Positions 22,706 through 35,241 of a stretch of 64,000 nucleotides of DNA are shown piece by piece (position 1 is the first letter of the stretch; each line of letters begins with the position of its first letter). Location of the stretch: assembly GCA_004519485.1 (NCBI GenBank), contig CP038132.1, forward strand, positions 124,001 to 188,000, given 5' to 3'. This stretch comes from Nannochloropsis oceanica. Lineage: Eukaryota > Sar > Eustigmatophyceae > Eustigmatales > Monodopsidaceae. Both the position numbers and the translations under genes were made by a program. The notes beneath the pieces are model-generated. The model was given only the letters and a program-made list of their open reading frames with translations, made no database searches and was not told the origin of the DNA.

Positions 22706-25573
22706 ATGGGCGGCATGAGGGGCTACCACCTTGCTGTACTATTGGCTCTGCTCGTCGTCTCAGGTACGCGTGGAGACTGGTCAAAGTAGGAAGCCGAGGG
22801 GGTCAGGACGCATACGTGTGACGTGAGGAAGGGGTGAGGGTGAATGAAGCGATGTTGTGGTACAGGCAGCCCGCCCCCACATATCCGGCACCCAACGCGG
22901 GTCATTCATGTTCCGTTACAATGAGCAGAGAAGGAGATGCGCTTGGCATGCGCGGATAACCTGCATGGTCGGCGCCACAAGCGGCAGAAGATTTGAAACG
23001 ACCTCGAGATTGGTATGTCCTGGAGCTCTCGTCTTACCACATTGCTTTCCTCCTTTTCTCACACATTTGCAGGTGGCTGGGCTTTTTTATTGAAGCCATT
23101 GCCACTGCCATCTTCCTTCGCAGCCAGCTTGACCCCCAAAAGAAGGGGTTTGGACACCAGCACTAGCAGGGGAGGATGGGTGTCCAGCAGCAGCAGCAGC
23201 AGCAGCATCACCAGCAGCATCAGTGTCGACTCACGGGGCTGGAGGAGCAATGTCTACGCATCGAAGGACCTGGAAAATCAGCAAGAGAAAGGCTTTCGTT
23301 CGTTTATCCGAAGATTCTCCCAAAAGGCCCTGGCTGCGCAGCAAAGGACGGCGGTGCGTGTGGAGGCCTACTCTCAACGCCGACGAGCACGGCGACAACT
23401 GGCAGCCCAAAGAATAGTCGGGTTCTTCACGGCCTTCTTCCGTCCGTTATGGGAGCGAGCGGCGTCAAAGAAGGCAGCAGCAGTAGAAAGCTCCTTCTCC
23501 CCATCCTCCTCTCCCTTGTCGACTTGGTCCGGAATGAAAGCAGCCACAGCTGCTGGTGTGCCACTAGCCATGATCGCAGCCACGACAGTGGCGGCCCAGC
23601 AGCCTGCCTTTCAAAAGCGGATTGCCAAGCTACTGCAAAGCAGCATCAAGAATTTCGTGCACACTTTTGAGGGGCCCCGACGGGATACTTTAGTGTTGTT
23701 ATTGAGCACCACTTTGGTTGTTCCGATTATGACTCGTCTGAAGACGTCACCTATTTTGGGTTTTTTGCTCACGGGGATGATTTTGGGACCGAGGGGATTG
23801 TCGGTCGTGAATGATATCAAGACGACGGAGGCTTTGGCGGAGCTGGGAATTGTGTTTTTCTTGTTTGAAATGGGGCTGGAATTAAGTGTGGAAAGGCTGA
23901 TTTCTATGAGGCGCGACGTGTTTGGGTTGGGCTTTGCGCAGTTCTCGTTCAGTGCGGTGGCTATTTTTATCATCTCGCGGATGCTGGGATTGCCGGGGCC
24001 GACAAGTGTCGTGGTGGGGGGGGCGCTCGCACTGTCGTCCTCGGCTTTTGTGTTGCAGCTCTTGCGGGACAAAGACAGCTTGGGCACGCGGCACGGACGG
24101 GCTTCGTTTGGAGTGCTTTTGTTTCAGGACCTGGCGGTCGTACCTCTGCTGGTGGTGACCCCTTTGTTGACGGCTGGGGGGGGAAGTGCGATGGCGTGGG
24201 CTATGGGATGGGCAGCGTGTAAGGCAGGCTTGGCATTTGCGGTCATTTTGTTGTTCGGGAAGTATCTGCTGGACAAGATTTTCAATTTTGTGGCGAATAG
24301 TAAGAGTCACGAGGCTTTCTTGGCTGTGATTCTGGTTACCGTTTTGACGATGTCGAATCTTACGGAGGGATTAGGGTTGAGCAATACGTTGGGGGCTTTC
24401 CTTGCGGGTGTGTTGCTGTCAGAGACGAAGTACCGGTATCAGGTGGAGGCCGACATCGCCCCCTTTCGAGGGTTGTTGCTTGGGTTGTTTTTTATGACGG
24501 TCGGGTTTGAGATTGATATTGAGTTGATTCGGTCGCAATTTCCCACAATTATGGGTCTGCTAGGGGGGTTGCTAATGTTGAAGACTACGATATTGACGAC
24601 GCTCTGCTTAGCGTTCGGGCTGAGTCTGTCGAATGCGCAGCATGTGGGATTGCTCTTGTCGCAGGGGGGGGAGTTCGCATTTGTTGCATTTGGCATGGCC
24701 AAGGCGCTGGGAATCCTGGCCCCGCCCATGGCCAAGCTGTTGTTGACAACTGTGGCGTTATCGATGGCGGTGACGCCCGTGTTGGATGAGATGGGGAATG
24801 CTATTTCGGAGCGGATCGAGAACAAGTATGGGTTTTCGCACTATGTCGGGGCAGATGCCGAGGGGGAGGTGATCAAGGCGACGCAGAGTGACTTCGTGGT
24901 AGTGTGTGGATATGGGAGGATTGGGAAAATGGTGTGTGATTTGCTTGATAAGAAGTTTATTCCTTACGTGGCGTTTGACGTGAACCCGGCCAAGGTCATC
25001 GAAGCCCGCAACCGCGGCTTGCCCGTCTTTTTTGGGGACGTGAGCAGGCCTGAAGTTTTGCGTTCGTTTAATGTGGATAAGGCCCGCTCAGTGGTGGTGA
25101 CAACCAATGACATGAGCTCGACCAACAAGGCAGTGGTGACCCTTCGAAAGCTCTACCCGAAAATGCCCATATTTGCCCGCGCTGCTGACATGGCCCACCA
25201 GAAGCGCCTCCAGAACACGTTGGAGGTTTCAGCGATGGTGCCCATCTTGCCCGAAGATTCTGTTCTGCTCAGCTTGCCGTTTGGAGGGCGGGTGTTGCGG
25301 AAGATGGGGGTGTCGCCGGAGGAGGTGGATCTGATGATGGATGACATGCGCAAGAATGCTTTGTCTGATATTTTTGGGGTGGAGGAGGACTCGGAAGGGG
25401 ATGAAATAATTGGTGTCATTCAAACGATCAAGAAGAAGGGTGCAATAGCCACGCAGGTGCTCTCTCAGCAGCAGACACCGAAAGATGTGCTGCAGCTGAA
25501 GGAGCAGCAACAACAGGCAGCAGCTGCAGCAGCAACCACAGACGGGATGACAGCAACTCCGCAACCAGTATAA
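22706..25573 (+). CDS. KEA-type K+/H+ antiporter (CPA2) with TrkA-N domain
   Basis: Proposed exons 22706-22763, 22870-23012 and 23096-25573, 892 aa. The last exon alone encodes the whole antiporter; the first two are inferred from phase-compatible junctions (GTACGC/GGCAG, GTATGT/ATTGAAG) and supply a signal peptide (YHLAVLLALLVVS), followed by a basic Arg-rich stretch and a Ser-rich segment, as expected for a plastid protein. An ATG at 23015 inside the second intron is an alternative start. From about residue 255 the CPA2 exchanger domain contains GFLLTGMILGPRG, LGIVFFLFEMGLEL, GVLLFQDLAVVPLL and LLSQGGEFAFV. A Rossmann KTN/TrkA-N domain starts near 665 with VVCGYGRIGK. Plant KEA1-3 adjust chloroplast K+ and pH; this role is inferred. 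The C-terminus is Gln/Ala-rich. Confidence 0.85.
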
Positions 25574-26179
25574 AAACGTTGGAGTATATGGGGTGCGCCG
25601 AGATCAACGCGGACATCGGGCGGTTTGAAACAGGAGAAGGGGATTATGTATAAGGTTACCCACGTATTGTTTATGTATGTTCGAAACGTTGCAGCAGCAT
25701 TTTGGAGGAGCAGAGGGCGAGTGAGGGCAGGAAAAGAAATGTACTGGCTTCCTTCTATGATTGCGCGACGCGCGTATACAGGAACGCAAAGAAAAATAAT
25801 GACGGCCTGTGCGTGGTGGCATTGTTCTTGCTCTTCCTGATTGGAAAGGATAGAATGGGATGGAGAACAGGGACCCGACGCAACGGGAGGGAGGAGGTCG
25901 ACGAGATCCTCCTTAGCATCATAGCTTGCACTGCAACACGAGACAAAACAACCCAGCCAGTATCTCCCTAACCAACGCATTCCACGCTCACAGTTCACTC
26001 AGAAGACTTGATCTTACCGGCTGTCACTCTGGGGAATCGGCTGCTTATTTAGATAGGGTGAACACCAGCAAAAGACGAGCAGCCTCTCCCTTCGTCATAA
26101 TCATTGTGGCTCGATCGACAGCGTGGGTCAAGGACGACGAGCCAATCATCCAAAAGCTGGCAAACGACCAAGCATCATC
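25574..26179. other. Intergenic region KEA / CDC73
   Basis: 606 bp with the KEA 3' UTR and the CDC73 promoter, both genes on the plus strand. Nothing further recognised. Confidence 0.45.
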
Positions 26180-28154
26180 ATGGGGGATCCTCTCTCGGTG
26201 CTTCGAGAGTTTGTGTCATCCGGGCGCACGTGGAAGGAGGAGGGCGACGAGGTGGTATTTGGGGACGTGCGGTTTAAGAAAGAGGAGGAGACTGCCTGGC
26301 GGCCTGCCAATCGACAAGGTACGCAATCCTCAGTACACTAAAGGATCTCACAGAGGGTCAACTACCTCTCCTCCATCCCTTCCTGTTGCTTTGTGTATTT
26401 GTCCTGCCTCTCGTTTGTTTTGGTCTCTTTCTATGCCCCGGGTTAAGCCCCCTCTCCTTCCCCCCCCTTCCACCATCCCGCCCCTTAATCGACAGGCTAT
26501 TACAAGCTAGGCGAACTCGTCATTTTGGTTGACCACGCTCACATGCCGTATCAACAGTATCTACGAACGATGGGCGGGGTGTTGAAGCAACAGTCTTTTG
26601 TCAGTAAATTGGACTTCGACAACTTGCTCAAGTACTTGCGGGGGGAGACTGCCACCTCCAAACAGGTAAGGTCACAGAAGAGAAGAGAACACGAAAACGA
26701 TAGAGAATTGGCGTTTATAAAGTTTGTCGTCACGTTCTCTCTTTTCTTTTTCCATTTCGTGTGTCATGTGTTAACAGATTGAACAAAGCCGCTTGCTTTC
26801 CCGAGCGGCCATCGTCGTCTCCCAAGCAGGAGCACTCAAGAGGCCCGCGGGTGGCGACTCTGCCCCAGGCGCCTCGGACCGTCTCAACCTCCATTTAGGG
26901 TAAGAGAAAGATATTTCTTTCTTCTGACAGGAAGATGATCGCGGCGTAAAATCATTGAAAGTAAATCTCAATGAGAACTCATTTTGGGCTGTCTTCTGTT
27001 ATTTATTCGACAGGGACGTGAGCCGTAGCACGGGCCTGGATGCGCAGACGCTGCGGGAGCTGAAGCAGGTGTTGGAGACCAAAAAAAAAAAAATAGAGGG
27101 GGGCGCAGGAGAGGAAGAGCTGGGGAAGGTGGACGGGAAGATGCACCGTCTCCTCAAGTCAGATGAGCGCCCAGTGCACGACCGGAATAGCGTTCTTCTC
27201 ACCCCGACGGCCGACTACACTATCGCCCTGCGCATGATCGAAACAGCGCAGAAGCGGGCCAAGGAGGCCAGTGGCAAAACAAGGGGGGATGGGGAAGGGA
27301 GTGGAGGGGCGGGACGCACGTCGCAGTTTGACCCACGGCCAGGCGCTGTCGGCAGTGGTGCCTCGTCAGCGGCGGCGGCGGATTCGTCTCGCTTGCACCC
27401 GCCAATAATCATTGTGCCGAGCGACCCGTCTGCCATGGTCAACATGACCAATATTGTTGATTTCCTCGAGAAGGCTCATTTTGTAAGTATAAGTTTGGTC
27501 TTACTCTGGCAGACTCAATATTTCTCGGGATGCAGTCCGATTTTTCATGCCTCACGCTTTGGTCCTTTTCTCTCTCTCTCCCTCCCCACGTCCATCTCTC
27601 TCTCCTTAGGTCGGTCCGCAAGAACGCGGCAAGTCCAAGGATAGCCTCAAGCGAGTCAAGGAGCTGACCATCAGTAAAGTATTAGAGGGGCAGCCCCGGC
27701 GGGTGAAGTTCCGGGTAGTGGATAACCCGGTGTGGTTGCAGGAGGCGGAGTGGGAGTCGGTGGTAGCGGTGTTTTCCAATGGCAAGGCATGGCAGTTTTC
27801 TGAGTGGAAGCATAATACCCCCGTGGATCTTTTTCATCGATGTACGTTGTTTTTCCGAGTTTTGTTAATGTGCAAAACGGAGGAGGGCAGGAAAGGTTTA
27901 CACACACTCACACACCAAACATATTTCCTGTCACTTTTTCTGGAATCGTAGGCTTTGGGGCCGTGCTGAACTTCGACGACGACACAATCCGGGGGGAGGT
28001 AAAGGGGTGGAACGTCAAGTTTTACAAGATCAACAAGTCCAAGCGGCACATGGATGGCATTGCCGTCTCATCGTTTTGGAACCAGCTGACCGAGTGGCTC
28101 AAGCTGCACAAGCCGTGGGTTCTCCAACCGCCGACCCCCAGGGGGAGGAGATGA
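26180..28154 (+). CDS. CDC73: CDC73/parafibromin, Paf1 complex subunit
   Basis: Six exons: 26180-26318, 26496-26665, 26778-26899, 27014-27482, 27610-27841 and 27952-28154; all junctions GT/AG, phases consistent, 444 aa. The N-terminus MGDPLSVLREFVSSGRT...EVVFGDVRF is typical of parafibromin. The C-terminal Ras-like domain begins near residue 285 with PIIIVPSDPSAMVNMTNIV, followed by VKFRVVDNPVWLQEAEWESV, VAVFSNGKAWQFSEWKH and a final FYKINKSKRHMDG. Cdc73 links the Paf1 complex to RNA polymerase II and histone modification during elongation. The middle, Lys/Ala/Gly-rich part is shorter than in animals. It lies 589 bp upstream of RPN1 on the same strand, with no sign of co-transcription. Confidence 0.95.
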
Positions 28155-28743
28155 AAGGGAGGAGGTCTGGGGACTGTATGTTAAAAATTAAAGGTAGCGG
28201 TATCAAAATGAGGAGGACTAAGAACACGTAAAGAAAAAATGTGCCTGATTTTGCTGTTTGAGGTACACCTCTGTCCTCTTGGCTGGGTGGTGGGTAGGAT
28301 TTTTATTTTCCGCGCTCTGGATGCTAGTCGTGGCGGCATGCTACAATAAAATCATGTAGAAGAGGGCCATTCGAACCCAATTGTCTTGTCGCTTTCCTGG
28401 ATGCACGCGTTTTGAGTTTCGCTCCGTCCTTACGAGAGTCGGCTTCTTTTGTGGCTCGGATCGACTCTCGCCAAAATCCGCCCTCATCACGTGAATTCGA
28501 AGAAGCCTGTCTGTCTGCAGCTTGGCACCCTTGCTTGCCACCCACACACAGCCCTTCACTCTCGCGACTTTTAACCCCGTGGAGTGCTGAATACCTCTCA
28601 CTCGCCCTGTCTTCCCATTTCCAGCTCGCAGGGATCTACCCCCCCGCAAAGGAGCACGCAGCAGAGGAAGGAAGAAGAAGGTCAAAAGGCGACCAAGCCA
28701 GCGGTACAACCACTTGTCCGTACCAGTGCACCTACAGCCAAGC
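28155..28743. other. Intergenic region CDC73 / RPN1
   Basis: 589 bp holding the CDC73 3' UTR and the RPN1 promoter and leader. An in-frame ATG-less extension precedes the RPN1 start; no other feature seen. Confidence 0.45.
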
Positions 28744-31709
28744 ATGCCAAACCCTGATGGCGATGACGGCAAGGGGGCGAATAAGGAGGGCAGGCGGCAA
28801 GCTGTGGCATTAATGGTGCCTGGCGCGGACCCGCCCACGATGGAGAAGGAGGAGCGGGGGGTCCCCGAGAAGCGTAAGTGGATGGTGGGCTTCATATCCG
28901 TCCTTAGCGTTGATTCGCTCAAATTTGTTGATTGTCTCTATTATTCTCTTGGAGCCTGTGTAAAGTCGCCCCGTCATCATTCCCGCTCCCTCCCTTAAGA
29001 CTCCCTAAACACTTCTTCACCCGTCATCTCACCTAACCCACCTACCTACACACACCAGCATTCCCCGAAGATGAAAAGGACAAGGAAAAGGACAAGAAAG
29101 ACAAAGACGAAATCTCAGCCGAGGATCAGGCGCTCCTTGAGGGCTTGGAACTCGCGGTGGAGCGGGTGCAGGATAAAGATGCTGGCGTGCAAAAGATGGC
29201 CTTGGAACACCTCCGCAAAGAGATCCGCGCCGCCACCTCATCCATGACCTCGGTCCCCAAACCCCTCAAATTTTTGCGCCCGCACTACGCCACGCTTAAG
29301 ACTGCGTATGCCGATGCTTCTATTTACTACTTGGAGTCGGAAAATCGGAAGCTACTGGGAGACGTGTTGGCCGTCCTGGCCATGACAATGGCCACTCCCG
29401 GCTCTCGCGAATGCCTGGGCTTCAAGCTCGAGAGCAACTTGGGGGATTTGGGGTCGTGGGGCCATGAGTTTGTGCGTTCATTGGCGGGCGAGATTGGGGA
29501 GGAGTACACAGCCCGCATGACGGCCGAGGAGCCGCAACCGGTGGAGGATTTGCTTGTGCTGGTCAAGGACATCGTGCCCTTCCACATTCTGCACAACGCC
29601 TTCGCTGAGGCCGTGGACCTGCTCTTGGAGGTGCAAAGGCTGCCTCAACTGTTGGAGCTTACGTCGGTGGACGAGGCCAATTACCAGCGTATATGCCTTT
29701 ATTTACTGCGGTGTGCGGATTTTATGTCTGACCCTGATGACTTAGAAGAGATGCTGGTCACAGCTTATGAGCTCTATCGCAAGCAAGGCTCCTACGCCGA
29801 CGCGCTCCGAGTGGCTGTGAAACTCAATAATGACATGGGCCGCATTGCTCAGCTATTTGAAGAGGTGACGGACGAGACGCAGAAGAAGCAACTGGCATTC
29901 ATCGTGGGTCGGAGCCACGTCAACTTGACCTACGAGGGGGAGGATGCAGGGGCAGAAGAGTTGAACGAGCTCATCGGCAACTCCAAGCTCAGCGAGCACT
30001 ACCTGCTCTTGGCCAAAGATTTGGACGTCCTAGAACCCAAGACGCCTGAGGATATCTATAAAAGCCACCTGGCCGAGTCGGGGGGCTTCAGCAGAAGACG
30101 GGAAGTGGCAGGGGCGCAGCAAGTGGACTCGGCGCGAGCTAACTTGGCGTCAACGTTTGTGAATGCATTTGTCAACTTGGGTTATCAGAAAGATTCTTTA
30201 GTCACGCCGGAGGGTAATGCTTGGCTGTACAAAAATAAAGATCATGGGATGATGAGCGCGGCGGCATCTATTGGTGCAATCTTGCTGTGGAACGTGGAGG
30301 AGGGCTTGAACCAGATTGATAAATTCATGCATAGTCAGGAAGAGCACATCCGTGCTGGTGCGCTCTTGGCCATTGGTATTGTCTCTTCGGGCGTCCGCAT
30401 CGAGCATGACGCGGCGCTGGCTCTCCTGTCAGAGCATCTGGAAAGCGCTTCCAAGCCGGTTCGGTACGCGGCCGCTTTTGGGTTGGGTTTGGCGTATGCC
30501 GGCAGCGCCCGCGATGACCTGGTGGAGCTGCTGGCACCGTTGGTAGCGGATCCTGATGCCGGAATTACGGAAGTTGCCTTGGCGGCACTGTCGCTGGGGA
30601 TGATTTTTGTGGGCACCTGTGATTCGGAGGTGGCGTCGTTGCTGGTTCAGAGGCTGATGGAGAGCTCGGACGTGGATTTGGATAACCCCATGGCTCGTTT
30701 CTTGTGCTTGGGGTTGGCTTTGCCTTTCTTGGGGCAGACGGAAAAGGCAGACGCGATGCTGGAGGCGGTCAAGACGGTAGAGCACAAAATTGGGCGCTCG
30801 GCCACTGTGATGCTTCAAACGGCCGCCTATGCCGGATCGGGGAATGTGCTCAAGGTCCAGGAGATGCTACATCTGTGTGCGGAGCACCTGCACGAGGACG
30901 CGGACCACCAGAGCGTGGCTGTCATTGGAATTGCGCTAATTACTTTGGGGGAGGAAGTGGGCGCTGAGATGGCCTTGCGGAGCTTCGACCATTTGCTGCA
31001 CTACGGCGAGCTCCCTATCCGCCGTGCTGTCCCCCTTGCGTTTTCCCTTCTCAACGTCTCCAACCCCGACTATGGGATAATCGATCAACTCTCTCGCCTC
31101 ACGCACGACCAAGACCCGCAGGTGGCGCAGAATGCCATCCTGGCCCTGGGCATCATTGGCTGCGGGACTAACAACTCTCGCATCGCCGGACTTTTGCGGC
31201 AGCTGGCTGAGTTCTACAATCGCGAGGCTTCTCACCTGTTCGTCGTGCGTGTTGCGCAAGGCTTTTTACATGCCGGGAAGGGCCTAGTGACCATGAATCC
31301 TTTTCACTCCGACCGCCTCCTCGGCTCGGGCGTGGCACTGGGCGGGATCTTGACACTCCTCCACGCGGCTTTGGACATGAAAAACACAATTTTGGAGAAG
31401 CATCACTACCTTCTCTTCGGCGCCGTGGCTGCCATGAATCCCCGCATGCTTGTCACCCTCGATGAAGACCTTAATCCCTTGCCTGTCACGGTGCGCGTGG
31501 GGCAGGCAGTGGAGACGGTGGGACAGGCAGGCCGCCCCAAGACCATAACGGGTTTTCAAACGCACACCACGCCTGTCCTGCTCGGCGTCAAGGACAGGGC
31601 GGAGCTTGCTTCTTCCGAGTATCTGGCTTACACCAGCGTTTTGGAGGGAGTAGTGATTCTGAGGAAAAATCCAGATGCGGAGAGCGTGGCTGAGGCGGAC
31701 AAGCAGTAG
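28744..31709 (+). CDS. RPN1: 26S proteasome regulatory subunit RPN1 (PSMD2)
   Basis: Two exons, 28744-28873 and 29059-31709 (phase 1, donor GTAAGT), 926 aa, close to the about 910 aa of human PSMD2. After a charged N-terminus (EDEKDKEKDKKDKDE) come SAEDQALLEGLELAVERVQD and KPLKFLRPHYATLK, both diagnostic. The centre holds the proteasome/cyclosome (PC) repeats, with the recurring Gly/Ala pattern seen in GAILLWNVEEGLNQIDKFM, GALLAIGIVSSGVR and AAFGLGLAYAGS. The C-terminus has NPRMLVTLDEDLNPLPV. RPN1 is a base subunit of the 19S particle that binds ubiquitin, UBL shuttles and Ubp6. No internal oddity seen. Confidence 0.96.
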
Positions 31710-32742
31710 ATTAGGGAGGCGGACTTGGGGAGGGGTGGTGGGTAGAGTAAGTGAGGACGAACATGCATGTGTGAGTAGTAGGTGGGTTGTTGGTGGATGG
31801 AGATGTCTTCCTCTCAAAAACAAAAAATCCGTAGCTCGAGGACTACACAAAAAACACGTGAAGAAAGCCGTACTGCGGTATTTGAGGGGATGGAAAGTAA
31901 AAACAGAAAAGACAAAAAAGAAGATAAAAACGAAAATAAACATCAAATTTAGGTCGAGTGCGGGTAGCAACCATGTACGCGTCGCTCTTGTTGCTGTTCC
32001 TTCCTCTTCTAAACATCTCAATAATTGAGAAGGGTTGTGTCTAAGAAGGAAAAATGAGAAGGCAGCTAGGCTTACACATTTCGCTGGAACCTACATTGAT
32101 TCCGACGACATGTACCGTGTCGACTTCGCTGCGAAATAATAAGGCTTACTTCAGCGATTTTTGCCAAGGCGACTTCAGTGTCACTGGGCTTTCGAGCTGG
32201 CTGGCGAGGCAACTTGTCCCGGACAGGTCAATTTCGTGGCGAGAGTGTGCAAAAGGATGCCGAATCGTTGCCGCTAGCCGATTGATAGATCGTACGTGTG
32301 CATTTCAATGGGTTAAGCATTCCAGCAGGCGAGGTACAATTGCTCCTTCAACCTTTCTGGCGCGTAAGTCTTTGACGACTTGATCAGTGCGGACTAGATG
32401 ATAATGGACCGTAGGCCCTGGCGGGATGCACTGGCAAATGCAATTAGCTGTAAAAGTGCTTGGGATGGAGTTGGTTTTCCCTCTGCGGTTGGAGAAGGCA
32501 AAGGAGTTATGGTGAAAAATGAAATGTATGAGTACTACTAGTAGCGGTGATGTCGCATGTCTGGGTGACGTGGGTGCATGCATCATTGCGCTTTGAAAAG
32601 CCCCAAATCTACACGAAAGCGCAGAGAGATAAAACAACATATGCCATGCATCGAGACGGATCTTTGCGGAGTTTAGCTCAAGTTGAAGCGCAGACCTGCA
32701 TAATTTATTCACCATACCTTCAGCTTTGATCTTTTCGTGTTT
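31710..32742. other. Intergenic stretch downstream of RPN1
   Basis: Mostly non-coding in appearance. On the minus strand around 32305-32450 a short open stretch follows an acceptor-like TTTTACAG and ends in a stop at 32305; it could be a terminal exon of the doubtful gene at 32743-33066, but the frame joining them is ambiguous. Confidence 0.35.
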
Positions 32743-33066
32743 TCACGGTCTGCGTGACGAGCCTCCGTCTCCTTCGCTCCCTCCCCTAATGAGGCCAGCC
32801 CGACGCAAGGCCACCAGATAGTCTCGATACGAGCAAAATAATATGTTGATGGGTCGAGGCGCATCCCGCGGTGGTCTTTTGCCACTGCGGCTGCGCTTGC
32901 TCCCTCTCCTCCCCTCCATCTCCCCACCCCTTGGCTTATCCGTATTCTTCTCGGCGTCTTCTGAATGCTTGTTTGGCTCTTTGTTAACGGGCGGCGGCGT
33001 CGGATGAGATGGTAGGTCCTCATCGTCGTCGAAATCCAGCTCGTCTTGTTCGTCGTGTGGGTCCAT
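32743..33066 (-). CDS. Doubtful acidic, NLS-like ORF (possible first exon)
   Basis: A 107-codon minus-strand frame. It starts MDPHDEQDELDFDDDEDLP, followed by a Lys/Arg-rich patch (GSKRSRSGKRPPRD) resembling a nuclear localisation signal, then PINILFCSYRDYLVALRRAG. The composition is more protein-like than the surrounding DNA, but no family is recognised and a donor-like AAG/GTATGG lies just past the stop in another frame, so this could be the first exon of a spliced gene ending near 32305. Low certainty. Confidence 0.3.
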   Translation of the reverse strand: MDPHDEQDELDFDDDEDLPSHPTPPPVNKEPNKHSEDAEKNTDKPRGGEMEGRRGSKRSRSGKRPPRDAPRPINILFCSYRDYLVALRRAGLIRGGSEGDGGSSRRP

Positions 33067-33582
33067 GGCGAAATAAAAGTCTAGGGATTAGCTGGGAGGG
33101 TAGGAGGCTGGTGGTGAGAGGGGTAGTATGAGGGGCTCGGTTCAAGGCAGCTTTGCAGGCTTGTGTCGTCGTCTATCGACTGCTTTATCCACAGAAAATG
33201 CTGTATATGTGTGAATAACGAGAGGAGGCAGTGGGAAAAGAGAAATCTCGAGCCAGGGCTAGGAAGTGAAATAGTCTCCTGGTTGCAGCATCCCGGGCGC
33301 GGCCTGGGACCGAAGGAACGACCTCAGGTTGGACTCTCGGAGATCGGAGTTCTATCGCGTTTGCAATGATGCCTTGTCTACACCTTTTCTTATGTCTCTT
33401 CATTCTCCCGCACTGCACCAAAACACACAGATGGGGCTGTCATGCACCCACTGAAACGATGAAAGAGACCTGAGTCGAGTTTCGAGTGGCCCTCTTGTGG
33501 CAGGTGACTTGATTCTGGGTTGCAGCGCTGCACCTCAGATCGAGAAGAACAGCACACCAGAAGCCAACAGCACCTCCAGATA
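33067..33582. other. Intergenic region between the acidic ORF and the Mpv17-like gene
   Basis: 516 bp between divergent starts; probable promoter of the Mpv17-like gene. An open frame extends upstream of its ATG to 33520 without a better start. Nothing else recognised. Confidence 0.4.
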
Positions 33583-33932
33583 ATGGTCCCGCGCCGAATC
33601 CAGGCCTTTATGGGGATGGTGTTAGCGTGCAGCAGTATAACGTGCCCAATCATGGCCTTTGTGTCCTTTCCTGCACGAGGTCCGGCCATCCTAAGCCGTG
33701 GCAGAAAAGCAGTAGCACCCCTAGCCCCTACGCATCACTACGGCCTTCCCGCTTTGTACATGCACCTGGGCAGCGAACCACCTCCGCCCACACTCGTGGA
33801 GGAGACCAGTGCCATTCTAGACATCCCGGCGGCTTTGATTAGTAACAACTTTCCTACCCCCAACTCGGTAAGTTAGTGGAAGAAATAACGCTACTCCATC
33901 CTGACCTCTGTAGTTAGTACATCCCTCCATGC

Positions 33933-34007
<75 letters not shown>

Positions 34008-35241
34008 TACATGCATCACCAGAACTCGAGCCTTATCACGGCAGCTTTGCGATTTCTTGAGGGCGAACCCATGGACAAGCAGATCTTGAAAAAATGGCTC
34101 AATCTGGTGCTCTTGGTCGCAGCGGGAGTCTATGGCACCTCGCTCCTCGTCACCGTGGACATGGATAACTGGCGGGGTTGGACCTTGCAAGAAATCATGC
34201 TCCGTATTCCCTGTAAGAGCTGTAATAAAATCCAGGCAGTGGGGCCTCTAGAGACCCCGTTTCATCTTGTCATGTTGTCACATAAACAAGTACCATTCCT
34301 GCCACTTGATAACATGCCCCTTCCTCCTCTCTCTCTCCCACCCCAACCACGCAGACGACAACTGGCAAGAGTATGAAGGAGGCCTGAGCACACATCCCAT
34401 CCTGGTGAAAACGATTATCAATGTCGTGATTTACATTATCGGTGACTGGATGTCACAAGTCGGTTGGGGCCGCACAAAAAATTTGCTTGACTTTGACCTG
34501 GCGCGCACAGCTCGTAATGGCCTCATCGGTGCTATGTTTGGGCCGCTGGTTCACTATTATTATGATTTCTCGGATTGGCTCCTGCCGATGGACGTGCCTA
34601 TTAATAGGGTCTACAAGCTCCTCATGGATCAGTCTATTTATTTCTTTGTCAAGTGTAGCGCATACATCGCTTTGGTAGGTCTGTTGCGTGGCGATCCACC
34701 GAAGGAAGTGGTGCAGGACGTGAAAGGGCGCATTTGGCCCGTCGTTTTCCGCGGATGGCGCTTCTGGCCAGTGGCGCACATTGTAACGTACGGCTTCATT
34801 CCTACCCGGCATCGTGTCCTGTGGGTGAACATGCTTGACTTGCTGTGGTCCTCTATCCTTGCCCAATTGGCCTCCAAGGAAGGGGGGGAAGAGTTGGCTG
34901 CGGCTTCGGTGGCAGTTGAAATCTCTGGGGCTGCTCCCAATGCTCTCGAAACCAGCCAGACTTCTGCTTCCGCCTTGCCTCCTTCCTGTTCTCAGATGGT
35001 TCCTAATGCATCGGTCACAGCATATTTCGCAGAGAACCGCACCGAGGAGGATGCAGCAATGCAGGAAGCGATAGCAGCAACAGCAAGAGATTCAATGCCT
35101 TCACTGTTGCCCATCACGGCCGACGAGCTTTCCTCAGCTCCTGGACTTGACGTTGTTAATCCTCATGACGGAGAGACAGGAGAAGAGAAAGGCGTCAACT
35201 TGCTGGTACAGTTGGGAAGAAAGGAGGCGGGGGGGCGGTGA
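33583..35241 (+). CDS. Mpv17/PMP22 family membrane protein, probably plastid-targeted
   Basis: Three exons, 33583-33867, 34023-34212 and 34355-35241 (phases 0 and 1), 453 aa. The N-terminus has a signal-peptide-like stretch (FMGMVLACSSITCPIMAF) with Phe after the likely cleavage site, suggesting a stramenopile plastid presequence. The Mpv17 domain spans residues about 165-330: YEGGLSTHPILVKT, IIGDWMSQ, ARTARNGLIGAMFGPLVHYYYDFSD, MDQSIYFFVKCSAYIALVGLLRG, and FRGWRFWPVAHIVTYGFIPTRHRVLWVN. Members are small channels or carriers of inner mitochondrial, peroxisomal or plastid membranes; the substrate is unknown. A C-terminal extension of about 120 residues, Ala/Ser/Glu-rich, is not part of the family. 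The first intron contains a long CA repeat right before the acceptor. Confidence 0.88.
33935..34003 (+). repeat. (AC)n microsatellite in intron 1 of the Mpv17-like gene
   Basis: About 34 AC dinucleotides, ending roughly 20 nt before the splice acceptor at 34021-34022, where a pyrimidine tract would normally sit. Confidence 0.97.
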
